Source of the DNA: Porphyromonas sp. | Lineage (GTDB): Bacteria; Bacteroidota; Bacteroidia; Bacteroidales; Porphyromonadaceae | Assembly: GCA_029983495.1 (NCBI GenBank) | Contig: JASBZJ010000104.1 | Location: 1-6,575 of the forward strand | DNA length: 6,575 bases | Direction of reading: 5' to 3' | In this document: piece after piece, positions 1-6,557 of the stretch | How positions within the stretch are numbered: the first letter of the stretch is position 1 | How the letters are laid out: each line of letters begins with the position of its first letter | Program-made: the position numbers and the translations under genes | The notes under the pieces: generated by a model | The model's input: the letters and a program-made list of their open reading frames with translations, nothing else | What the model was told of the DNA's origin: nothing | The model's database searches: none

Positions 1-701
1 AAAAGGCTTTAGTAGGAGCTCGTTCCGAAACAAAGCAAGGGGCATATGCTTTATGGCAAAAGGCTAAGGCCGGCCTCGAAATTGCAGAAAAGTCGTTTGC
101 TCGTGTTGAAAAGTTACATAGCGAAGGCGTGGTGGCCGATCAAAAGTACGACGAGGCATACGCTCAGTTACAAGCAATGCGGGCTACCGAAATGGCTGCC
201 CGAAGCCAATATGAAATGGCTGAAAATGGTGCGCAGCAAGAAGATAAAATGGCAGCTGCCGCATTAGTTGATCGTGCTGGTGGTGCCGTAAGCGAAGTTA
301 ATAGTTACTTAAGCGAGGGGGCATTGCTTTCGCCTATTGATGCAACGGTTAGCGAAATTTTTCCCCACGTAGGCGAACTTGTGGGCAGTGGAGCCCCAAT
401 AATGAATTTAGCTAACGAACAGAAAAAACGAGTTGTATTTACAGTGCGCGAGGATTTACTTACCGGAGTTGCGGTAGGGGAAAAAATAAAGTGCACAGTG
501 CCAGCCCTAAATAATAGGCAAATTTCGCTCGAAATAAAGCGTATAAAGAACCGCGGTAGCTATGCCGCTTGGAAAGCCGCTAAACCTAATCAGCAAATCG
601 ATTACCGTAACTTCGAAGTTATTGCCGAAATTCCCGAATCGGGTGGCAATGGGTTAATTGCTGGTATGACCGTTGTGTGGAATAGCAAGAAGAATAAATA
701 G
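1..701 (+). CDS. HlyD/YbhG-type membrane fusion protein (periplasmic adaptor), 5'-truncated by window edge
   Basis: This is the C-terminal part of a periplasmic adaptor that links an inner-membrane ABC-2 exporter to a TolC-type outer-membrane channel. The frame is open from base 3, giving 232 visible residues; the true start lies outside the window, and the in-frame GTG at 129 is internal. Visible residues 1 to about 100 are Ala/Glu/Lys/Gln-rich and form the alpha-helical hairpin, with the family-like segment GVVADQKYDEA at 42-52. Residues about 105-137 are the second half of the lipoyl domain (LLSPIDATVSEIFPHVGELV). The rest is the beta-barrel and membrane-proximal region, ending in YAAWKAAKP, FEVIAEIPE and GLIAGMTV, which resemble the ends of YbhG/YhiI-like adaptors. 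The stop is 7 bases before the first permease, so the genes are surely co-transcribed. The family call is firm; the substrate cannot be deduced. Confidence 0.9.
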   Translation, partial: KALVGARSETKQGAYALWQKAKAGLEIAEKSFARVEKLHSEGVVADQKYDEAYAQLQAMRATEMAARSQYEMAENGAQQEDKMAAAALVDRAGGAVSEVNSYLSEGALLSPIDATVSEIFPHVGELVGSGAPIMNLANEQKKRVVFTVREDLLTGVAVGEKIKCTVPALNNRQISLEIKRIKNRGSYAAWKAAKPNQQIDYRNFEVIAEIPESGGNGLIAGMTVVWNSKKNK

Positions 702-708
702 TATTTCT

Positions 709-1881
709 ATGCCACGTGTACTAACAGCTTTATGGGCTGTTCAACGATGGGAGCTAAAAAGGATGCGTAGCACGCCTCTGTATTTCGTTGCTATGCTGGT
801 TATCCCTTTATTTTGCCTTTTCTTTTTTCTCCATTTCCTTTCAGTTGGGCTCCCTAAAAATCTACCTATTGCTGTAGTCGATTACGATAACACAACCTAC
901 ACGCGTTTGCTCGAAGTGAACCTCGATGCCATGCAACAGGTAGCTACCTTAAAGCGAACCGCATCTTTTTCAGAAGCAAGGCTTGCTATGCAGCGGGGGG
1001 AGGTTTATGGTATATTTGTTATTCCTGCAAACTTTACAAGCGATGTATTATCGGGCAAACGCCCCCAGGTATCGTATTACTTTAATGGGTCCTATCTTAT
1101 GGCGGGTAGCCTTACCTATCGCGATATGAAAATGATGTCGGAGCTTGCCAACGGAAAAGTTATACTGTCGTTTGCCGAAGCACGTGGTGTACCCACACAG
1201 CAAGCTATGGCTCGTATTCAACCTATTCGCGTGGAGGCACAAACAATAGGTAACCAATGGTTAAACTATTCGATTTATTTAAGCACAATGTTGCTTCCGG
1301 GTATGCTCGAGCTTATGGTTTTCTTTGTTACGGTTTTTTCGTTGGGAATTGAAATAAAGCACAATACATCGCGTCTTTTGCTCGAGAAGAGTGGCAACTC
1401 CATGACCTTGCTAATATTCGGGAAGCTTTCGATTCACTTTGTTGTTTTCGCAATTTATGGGTTGCTTATGGTTTCGGTGCTATTTTATTATTTAGCATTC
1501 CCTTTAGCAACAGGTTTTTTACCCATATATTTTGCCGTTTTACTTATGATTATTGCCTCGCAAGCGTTAGGTATTTTCTTTATTAGCGTGTTGCCAACTT
1601 TGCGTTTAGGGTTAAGCTTTTCAGCTTTGGTAGGTATGCTTGGTTTTAGTATTTCGGGCTTTACTTTTCCCACTTCGGCAATGCCTTATCCCATTCAGGC
1701 ACTTAGTTACCTTTTCCCTATAAGGCATTACTTTGTTATTTATGTCGATCAAGCATTAAATGGGGCTCCTCTGTATTATAGTTTGCCACATTACATTGCT
1801 TTATTAGCTATGGTTTTACTCCCCATTTTATTATTACGTCGGCTTAAGTGGGCATATCGTGATTTTATCTATATTCCATAG
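709..1881 (+). CDS. ABC-2 type transporter permease (ABC2_membrane_3-like), first of a pair
   Basis: This is an inner-membrane permease of 390 residues, probably one half of a heterodimeric exporter with the next gene. The ATG at 709 is preferred over the in-frame TTG at 673, because 673 lies inside the adaptor gene while 709 gives a normal MPRVLTALWAVQRWELKRM start. The layout is typical of the family: a cytoplasmic amphipathic N-terminus, TM1 at about 23-44, a large extracytoplasmic domain at about 48-190 with the family-like strand LPIAVVDYDNT (52-62) and YGIFVIPANFT (100-110), then five more membrane segments at about 193-213, 233-260, 271-294, 302-322 and 360-377. The GFSISGFTFPTSAMP stretch (312-326) matches the conserved loop before the last helix. 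There is only a weak purine-rich RBS. It has no nucleotide-binding domain, so it needs an ATPase from elsewhere. The substrate is unknown. Confidence 0.88.
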   Translation: MPRVLTALWAVQRWELKRMRSTPLYFVAMLVIPLFCLFFFLHFLSVGLPKNLPIAVVDYDNTTYTRLLEVNLDAMQQVATLKRTASFSEARLAMQRGEVYGIFVIPANFTSDVLSGKRPQVSYYFNGSYLMAGSLTYRDMKMMSELANGKVILSFAEARGVPTQQAMARIQPIRVEAQTIGNQWLNYSIYLSTMLLPGMLELMVFFVTVFSLGIEIKHNTSRLLLEKSGNSMTLLIFGKLSIHFVVFAIYGLLMVSVLFYYLAFPLATGFLPIYFAVLLMIIASQALGIFFISVLPTLRLGLSFSALVGMLGFSISGFTFPTSAMPYPIQALSYLFPIRHYFVIYVDQALNGAPLYYSLPHYIALLAMVLLPILLLRRLKWAYRDFIYIP

Positions 1882-1899
1882 TATAAACAGGGTAGTAGC

Positions 1900-3090
1900 A
1901 TGCAAAACAATAAACCCATTGCAAAAAAGGTTTTTGCTCATTTAGCTTTTTATTGGCGCAGGGAAATGTACACCATCCTGCACGATAAAGGGGTTCTTAC
2001 GTTATTTCTATTAGTTCCGCTGTTTTACCCCATTCTTTATGCCTATATATATAACAACGAAGTTGTGCACGAGGCTAAGCTGGTTGTTGTAGATGAAAAT
2101 AATAGTTCGCTTTCGCGCGAGCTTATTCGCCGTATCGATGGTACTGCAGATGTTGATGTTGTTGGGGTTGTACCTCAAGTTTCGCAAGCTATCGAAGCCA
2201 TTCACAGCCACCAAGCATATGCTTATTTAGTTATTCCGCAAAGTTTTAGTAATCAGCTTAACCAAGGAGAACAGGTTACCATTAACTTAGTAAGCGATAT
2301 TTCGAGCATGCTTTATTATAAAGCCTTTATGGTAGGGTGTAACTTGTCGGCTTTGCAAATGGGGCGCGATTTTCAGCAAACGCAAACCCCTTCGGCATCG
2401 CAACAAATGGCATTAATTACTGTTCAACCCGTTCCAAACGAGGATATAGCTCTTTTCAATTATCACGTGGGTTATGCATCTTTCCTCCTTCCGTTGGTGT
2501 TGGTTCTTATAATACAGCAAACTATGTTATTAGGGGTGGGTATGCTTGCGGGTACTTATCGCGAGCGAAATAAGCAACACCGCTTGTTTTCATCAGCCGA
2601 ACGCAAACTTTCGCCTGGTGTTGTTCGCATTGTTTGGGGTAAAAGCTTAGCCTATATTACGGTCTATGCAGTTTTATCGCTATGGGTTTTGGTCCTTGTT
2701 CCTGCTTTTTTCGATTTACCACGGCTTACCTTCAGTGGCAGTTCGGTATTTTTCCTTTTTTCGTTTTTGGTAGCTTGTACATTTTTCTGCCTCTTTATAT
2801 CCTGCTTTATCCCCAATCGCGAAAGTTCAATAATCTATTTGGCGTTTACCTCGGTAATATTTATGTTCCTTACAGGTATTGTATGGCCACAGCAGGTTAT
2901 GCTACCCATATGGCGTACGTTTGCCAACATAATACCTTCCACCCCCGGGGCAAAAGCATTTGTGGCACTTGTTTCGCTTGGGGCTGATAGTGATGTAATT
3001 GCTCCGTATCTTGTAACACTTTGGTTGCAAACGCTGGTTTATTTTATACTTTCAACCGTTGGTTATGCTTTTATGCTAAAACGAAAATAG
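1900..3090 (+). CDS. ABC-2 type transporter permease (ABC2_membrane_3-like), second of a pair
   Basis: This is a second inner-membrane permease of 396 residues, starting 18 bases after the first and sharing its plan. TM1 is at about 31-51, followed by an extracytoplasmic domain at about 55-185 that opens with AKLVVVDENNSSLSREL (59-75) and contains YAYLVIPQSF (107-116). Further membrane segments lie at about 192-217, 248-270, 283-303, 310-328 and 369-392. The motif FLTGIVWPQQVMLP (323-336), followed by IIPSTPGAKA (344-353), is characteristic of this permease family. Low direct identity to the first permease but the same architecture suggests an old duplication and a heterodimer. The gene is followed by an intrinsic terminator about 50 bases downstream, so it is the last gene of the operon. 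No ATPase domain is present and the substrate is unknown. Confidence 0.88.
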   Translation: MQNNKPIAKKVFAHLAFYWRREMYTILHDKGVLTLFLLVPLFYPILYAYIYNNEVVHEAKLVVVDENNSSLSRELIRRIDGTADVDVVGVVPQVSQAIEAIHSHQAYAYLVIPQSFSNQLNQGEQVTINLVSDISSMLYYKAFMVGCNLSALQMGRDFQQTQTPSASQQMALITVQPVPNEDIALFNYHVGYASFLLPLVLVLIIQQTMLLGVGMLAGTYRERNKQHRLFSSAERKLSPGVVRIVWGKSLAYITVYAVLSLWVLVLVPAFFDLPRLTFSGSSVFFLFSFLVACTFFCLFISCFIPNRESSIIYLAFTSVIFMFLTGIVWPQQVMLPIWRTFANIIPSTPGAKAFVALVSLGADSDVIAPYLVTLWLQTLVYFILSTVGYAFMLKRK

Positions 3091-3139
3091 CCTTTTATAG
3101 GCTTTATGCTTCTTCCATTTTTTCTTCGTTTAAATAATG

Positions 3140-3173
3140 CAACACGCGCCTTTGCAGGTGTGTGTTGTTTTTT
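3140..3173 (+). terminator. Rho-independent terminator of the exporter operon
   Basis: An 11-bp RNA stem pairs 3140-3150 (CAACACGCGCC) with 3157-3167 (GGTGTGTGTTG). It includes two G-U wobbles, closes a 6-base loop TTTGCA, and is followed at once by six T residues (3168-3173). It lies 50 bases after the stop of the second permease. A weaker 5-bp hairpin sits right at that stop codon (3089-3103) and is not needed to explain termination. Confidence 0.72.
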
Positions 3174-3182
3174 GTAACTTTG
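3151..3182 (+). promoter_or_regulatory. Bacteroidetes-type sigma-ABfr promoter (TTTG-N20-TAACTTTG)
   Basis: A -33 TTTG at 3151-3154 and a -7 TAACTTTG at 3175-3182 match the Bacteroidetes consensus TTTG / TAnnTTTG with a 20-base gap, within the usual 19-21. It should start transcription a few bases after 3182 and leave a leader of roughly 60 bases before the ATG at 3252. The -33 box is inside the loop of the upstream terminator hairpin, so the two elements share DNA. Confidence 0.72.
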
Positions 3183-3183
3183 A

Positions 3184-3207
3184 ATCAATGCAAAATATTG
3201 CTTTGAT
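3184..3207. promoter_or_regulatory. Candidate operator: 24-bp inverted repeat at the transcription start
   Basis: The arms ATCAATGCAA (3184-3193) and TTGCTTTGAT (3198-3207) are reverse complements at 9 of 10 positions, separated by AATA. The dyad begins one base after the -7 element and covers the expected transcription start, where a bound repressor would block the polymerase. If transcribed, it would also make a short hairpin at the 5' end of the mRNA. The binding protein is unknown; the WYL-bearing protein encoded just downstream is an obvious but unproven candidate. Confidence 0.42.
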
Positions 3208-3251
3208 GTTTTAGTCTTAGTGTAATACGAACTTATTAAGATGATACTTTA

Positions 3252-6200
3252 ATGGAATACCCACAAACAAATACCCCTACTCCCCCTTTTTGGCTCGATA
3301 TAAGAAAGGAGTTTATTGTTACAGCTTTTGATGAATTACTTGTTTACCTTAAGTTATACAATTATAACACTAAGCAACCCGATTCCAATTTTAGTAAAAC
3401 ATTTCAGTCTTTAAAGGGCTTGGTATACGATATTTTTGATGTAACCGTAAACGATAATTTAGGCGAAATACATACCTATAATGAGCTTTCGAACGAGACC
3501 ATGATACGTATTATAGCTTGTTATTTGCTTACATGCCACTCGTTGCGCCAACAGGATTTGTTATGTTTAAACAAACTTGCTAGTCGAATACTATTAACTA
3601 TTAGCGAACCTGTTGAACGAACTATTGAGCAACTTGAGCATTTGCAATATAACTGCATTTATAATTGTAATGTTGTTCGTTATGGCTTTGACTGGTCCTC
3701 CCTCGAAAAAACAAGATTCTCGTTAAGCACCTTTGCTTTTTTATTAGGTAATACGCAGTTTACCCCTATACCTGCAACCGATACCGTTAAGCGATATTAC
3801 GAAAATAAAGGATTGCTTGTTACCGATTACAACCAGTTGCGTATAGTTACCATGAATCTGGAAAACTACCTCAGCGAGCCAACCCAATGCTTATTTGGCG
3901 ATAAGCGTACAAAGTTTTTTGTGCTTAAACGCGAAAAGCCTAGGTGTGCTTCGTTCGACGATTTGGTCGCTCTCAATGCATCAATAAAAACAGCACAAAC
4001 CAACGTGCTCCCTTCAGGGGAAAAGCATCTTCTTACATACGATTTCGAAAATCATCGCGATGATGTTACAGTTCGTGTTACATCGATACGGAATAACCGT
4101 ATTGAAGCTGAAACCATCGACCCCCATTACGAACCTATCGAGGGAACTGTTTATGTACGCAATTACTGCCAATCTGTTTCCTTTGAGCGTTTAATTGGCT
4201 GGCTTCGCCCGGGCGACTATATCAATGTAAAACTACAAAAGGACCCTCGTGCCCCTTTTTTGTTTCATCCCTCGTTCGAGTACTTTTGTAAAACTGTTTC
4301 AATGCAAAGTCGCGCACCTCTTCAAGCTGTATATATAAGCCATTACTCGTTTGGAACAAGGTGGGTAACAGAAAATGGGTTGCAAATAAGTATACTAAAT
4401 GAGCATAATACGCCCGAAGTACTCGATGCTATTGATTATGGTACAGTTATGTACGTTAGGCCGTTTGAATCGAAGTTTGATGCCGTGGGAAATTTTGTTA
4501 TCAATGGCGAATTTTGCGAGGAACACCCCCCCTTACCCGATGATGATTATTTCGATAAGGATGCATTCCTTGATGATGCTACTGATGCTATTTTACAAGA
4601 GTATTTAGCGTATTCTACCCCTGATTATACACCCCTACGCAAACCCGAGGAGGTAGCTATTGATGTGAATTACGTATTGCCATTGGCTTATACCTATTAT
4701 CAGTACGCAAAAACTTGTTCTACCTCTACAATAAAACGCTATGAAATGCTTATGATTGCTCGGTTTATTGCCCGGCTGTGTAATGCCACTTTCGATGCCG
4801 CTTTATTAAGTTACGAAATGGAGTATATTACGGCGTTAGTGCGTTTTGCGCAGGGTAAAACGGCTAGTTCGCTAGCCTTACCCCTCGATAGTGTTCTTGC
4901 TAACAATGCTAAGGCTAATTTTCAGCACAAGCTTATTGATACGCTTAGTGCCTATACCGATAACCCGTTAGGTTCGCACTATACCCAACGTGCTGTTTTG
5001 CCCAACGATATTTTTTGCGAAGTTCGAAACTTGGTAACAGCTAGTAATATTTTGCTGAACAAAATCAGTAACCACGAAATTAATCGCATTAAGCGAAGCA
5101 TTACTTCGTTGTTACAGGTCGAGGATATGTTTGTTATCAACCGTAATGCCGCTACATACTATGGCGAAGAAAACGAAACTCTCGAATTTAAAACATCGGT
5201 AGTTTATCCCCCCTCGATAAATACAAATATTACTTTTGCCCAAGCAAAGCCAACCGAACAAAAGTGGAATATATTAAAGGCGGTATGCGGTTTTCTAAAT
5301 TCTACTAATGGTGGCGAAATACTTTTAGGGGTAAACGATAACGGTTTTGCCGTTGGTTTACAAAGCGACCTACAATACCTTGTGGCTAATAAAAAAATAC
5401 ACGATGCCTCGATGGATAAGTATATCCTTTATGTTCGTTCGCTTATTGATGGATCGTTCACCGACGATAGTAGAATTACGGCTGCACCTTACGAAGTTAC
5501 GGCAACACGAGTTACCTATTCCCCCATAGTTAACCAGGAAGGTATAGAAATACTACGAATACGTATTGAGCCTTTTGAATATGGAATTGTTGAGTTTTTT
5601 GATGTTTCTGCCATGCCTACCGGTTTTTACAAGTCTTATACTCGTTCGGGTAATTCCACAATTCCTTTAGCAGCCGAATCGAAGCGTTTACTTCTTTCCA
5701 AAAAATTGGCTACCAAGCACGATGCCACTACTCAAAAGATGATTCTCCTACAAGAAGCAAAGCAGGAAAAAAAATTGGTGTTACTAAAGGATTATATCCA
5801 TGATGAAGGAAAAGTTGATAGACGAATTGAGGTGCATCGAATTTTACCCTTACGAAAAGCATTTATTGGATATGATATTGATTCGAGAACTGTTGAAGTG
5901 TATCGCTTAATTCGTGCCAACGAAATTGTAGCCACCACCGAGGGCTGGAAGAATAAAACTTACCGATTTGAAAATTTAAACGTAGATTTATTTAACGCTG
6001 TTGAAGGGTTAGAACCCCCAATTAGGATATTATTTAAACTGGCACCGGCAGCCTATAACGCTCTTATTGAGCAACATCCTTTAACACGCAGTGCTATTAA
6101 GGATAATATTGCCAGCGATAGCGACCAATTCCCATGGATTTTCGATACTCAGGTTTATAACCTTATAGGGGTTGCTCAGTTTTATGTAGCGTTTGCTCAC

Positions 6201-6266
6201 TTTATTAAGGTTGAGGAGGCTGAAGGGATGATGGATTTTGTACAACAATATATTAGAGACCTATGA
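3252..6266 (+). CDS. Large AlbA_2/schlafen-like and WYL-like domain fusion protein (1004 aa)
   Basis: This is a 1004-residue soluble protein with no signal peptide or membrane segment, so it is cytoplasmic. The N-terminal part (1-250) is unrecognised. Residues about 268-345 and 355-420 are beta-rich and OB-fold-like in pattern (DDVTVRVTSIRNNRIEAETI; GWLRPGDYINVKL). An acidic patch lies at 428-446, followed by a mostly helical region to about 620. Residues about 638-812 form an AlbA_2/schlafen-like domain: ENETLEFK (640-647) carries the paired glutamates five residues apart, NSTNGGEILLGVNDNG (683-698) is the glycine-rich core, and YTRSGNSTIPL (796-806) is the usual end. A lysine-rich linker leads to a WYL-like domain (about 852-908, with RRIEVHRILPLRKAFIGYDI) and a WCX-like tail (about 915-1000). 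WYL domains bind nucleotide-type ligands or nucleic acid and control regulators and defence proteins. The gene has its own promoter, so it is not part of the exporter operon. AlbA_2 is fairly sure, WYL probable; the overall function (regulator, RNase or phage defence) is inference. The start is the first in-frame ATG; the RBS is weak. Confidence 0.85.
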   Translation: MEYPQTNTPTPPFWLDIRKEFIVTAFDELLVYLKLYNYNTKQPDSNFSKTFQSLKGLVYDIFDVTVNDNLGEIHTYNELSNETMIRIIACYLLTCHSLRQQDLLCLNKLASRILLTISEPVERTIEQLEHLQYNCIYNCNVVRYGFDWSSLEKTRFSLSTFAFLLGNTQFTPIPATDTVKRYYENKGLLVTDYNQLRIVTMNLENYLSEPTQCLFGDKRTKFFVLKREKPRCASFDDLVALNASIKTAQTNVLPSGEKHLLTYDFENHRDDVTVRVTSIRNNRIEAETIDPHYEPIEGTVYVRNYCQSVSFERLIGWLRPGDYINVKLQKDPRAPFLFHPSFEYFCKTVSMQSRAPLQAVYISHYSFGTRWVTENGLQISILNEHNTPEVLDAIDYGTVMYVRPFESKFDAVGNFVINGEFCEEHPPLPDDDYFDKDAFLDDATDAILQEYLAYSTPDYTPLRKPEEVAIDVNYVLPLAYTYYQYAKTCSTSTIKRYEMLMIARFIARLCNATFDAALLSYEMEYITALVRFAQGKTASSLALPLDSVLANNAKANFQHKLIDTLSAYTDNPLGSHYTQRAVLPNDIFCEVRNLVTASNILLNKISNHEINRIKRSITSLLQVEDMFVINRNAATYYGEENETLEFKTSVVYPPSINTNITFAQAKPTEQKWNILKAVCGFLNSTNGGEILLGVNDNGFAVGLQSDLQYLVANKKIHDASMDKYILYVRSLIDGSFTDDSRITAAPYEVTATRVTYSPIVNQEGIEILRIRIEPFEYGIVEFFDVSAMPTGFYKSYTRSGNSTIPLAAESKRLLLSKKLATKHDATTQKMILLQEAKQEKKLVLLKDYIHDEGKVDRRIEVHRILPLRKAFIGYDIDSRTVEVYRLIRANEIVATTEGWKNKTYRFENLNVDLFNAVEGLEPPIRILFKLAPAAYNALIEQHPLTRSAIKDNIASDSDQFPWIFDTQVYNLIGVAQFYVAFAHFIKVEEAEGMMDFVQQYIRDL

Positions 6267-6399
6267 AAAAGGCATATCGTTGTCAATTAACGAAGGTGAT
6301 TTTGCCGAATATACCTCAGGCATAAAGGCAGTGAGTTTCAGCAACGAAAGACGCATACATATTTGCGACCGCCCGCAGATGTATATCCGTGGATTGTAG
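6238..6399 (+). pseudogene. Coding-like fragment of an unrecognised gene, ended inside a repeat
   Basis: A frame different from the 1004-residue gene is open from 6232 to the TAG at 6397-6399. It reads ILETYEKGISLSINEGDF and then AEYTSGIKAVSFSNERRI, ordinary protein-like sequence with codons resembling the neighbouring genes, up to about 6357. After that the translation follows repeat DNA, and the stop codon is supplied by the TTGTAGGGG repeat start. There is no ATG; TTG at 6238 with GAAGGG ten bases before it is the best possible start and overlaps the upstream gene by 29 bases. I read it as the remnant of a gene cut off by the repeat block, or a tiny coupled ORF. I do not recognise the family, and chance openness over this length is possible. 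Confidence 0.3.
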
Positions 6400-6514
6400 G
6401 GGCGGATCGGTGTGTCCGCCCGCCCGTACCTCAAATTTGTTTGTGATAGTAATTGTAGGGGCGGATCGATGTGTCCGCCCGCCTGTGTCGCAAATTTGTT
6501 TGTTCGAGACAGTA
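6393..6514. repeat. Two tandem copies of a hairpin-forming GTAGGGGCGGA...TCCGCCC repeat
   Basis: Copy 1 (6393-6451, 59 bases) and copy 2 (6452-6514, 63 bases) both begin ATTGTAGGGGCGGATCG. Each contains a perfect 7-bp inverted repeat, GGGCGGA / TCCGCCC (6400-6406 with 6415-6421; 6459-6465 with 6474-6480), and each has CAAATTTGTTTG in its second half (6432-6443; 6491-6502). The copies differ by a few substitutions and a 4-base indel. A third copy starts at 6515 but matches for only about 8 bases. From memory, GTAGGGGCGGA...TCCGCCC sequences recur between genes in many bacteria, as REP/MITE-like dispersed repeats. They are GC-rich compared with the surroundings. Confidence 0.75.
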
Positions 6515-6520
6515 ATTGTA

Positions 6521-6557
6521 GGAGGGTGTGTCAAAACAAGATTTTGGCTCATCCCCC
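6521..6557. repeat. Long imperfect inverted repeat; possible mobile-element end or terminator
   Basis: GGAGGGTGTGTCAAAA (6521-6536) pairs with the stretch 6542-6557 (TTTTGGCTCATCCCCC) around a CAAGA loop. The stem has A-T, G-C and two wobble pairs with two mismatches. It is followed by further C residues and a T-rich run (6561-6569). The sequence begins abruptly where the third copy of the upstream repeat breaks off. GGGTGTGTCAAAA-like ends are reminiscent of insertion-sequence termini, but the window closes before any transposase could be seen, and a transcription terminator is an equally fair reading. Confidence 0.35.

Noticed and set aside
129..131. GTG at 129 as the adaptor start
   Set aside because: The frame is open to the window edge and the preceding 42 residues read as adaptor coiled coil, so the gene is simply cut by the window.
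46..267. Open frame overlapping the adaptor gene
   Set aside because: It is in another frame over well-recognised HlyD coding sequence and its translation has no protein-family character.
673..708. Upstream TTG start for the first permease
   Set aside because: It would add 12 residues encoded within the adaptor gene; the ATG at 709 directly after the adaptor stop gives a family-typical N-terminus.
2682..2987. 101-codon open frame within the second permease
   Set aside because: It overlaps clear membrane-protein coding sequence; its hydrophobicity is a by-product of the T-rich codons of the true frame.
3089..3103. Hairpin AGCCT-TTTAT-AGGCT at the stop of the second permease
   Set aside because: It has only five pairs and no adjacent T-run; the stronger stem at 3140-3167 with six T explains termination better.
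4862..4877. Perfect 6-bp hairpin with TTCG loop (GGCTAG-TTCG-CTAGCC)
   Set aside because: It lies inside a continuous coding frame without a T-tract or gene boundary; such small palindromes are expected by chance in several kilobases.
6393..6540. CRISPR array
   Set aside because: The spacing looks array-like, but the copies are imperfect along their whole length, the region between hairpins is itself repeated, and no cas genes are visible.
6316..6552. 78-codon minus-strand open frame across the repeats
   Set aside because: Its translation repeats itself (THRSAPTITITNKFE, THPPTITVSNKQ) because it reads through the tandem DNA repeats; there is no sign of a real protein.
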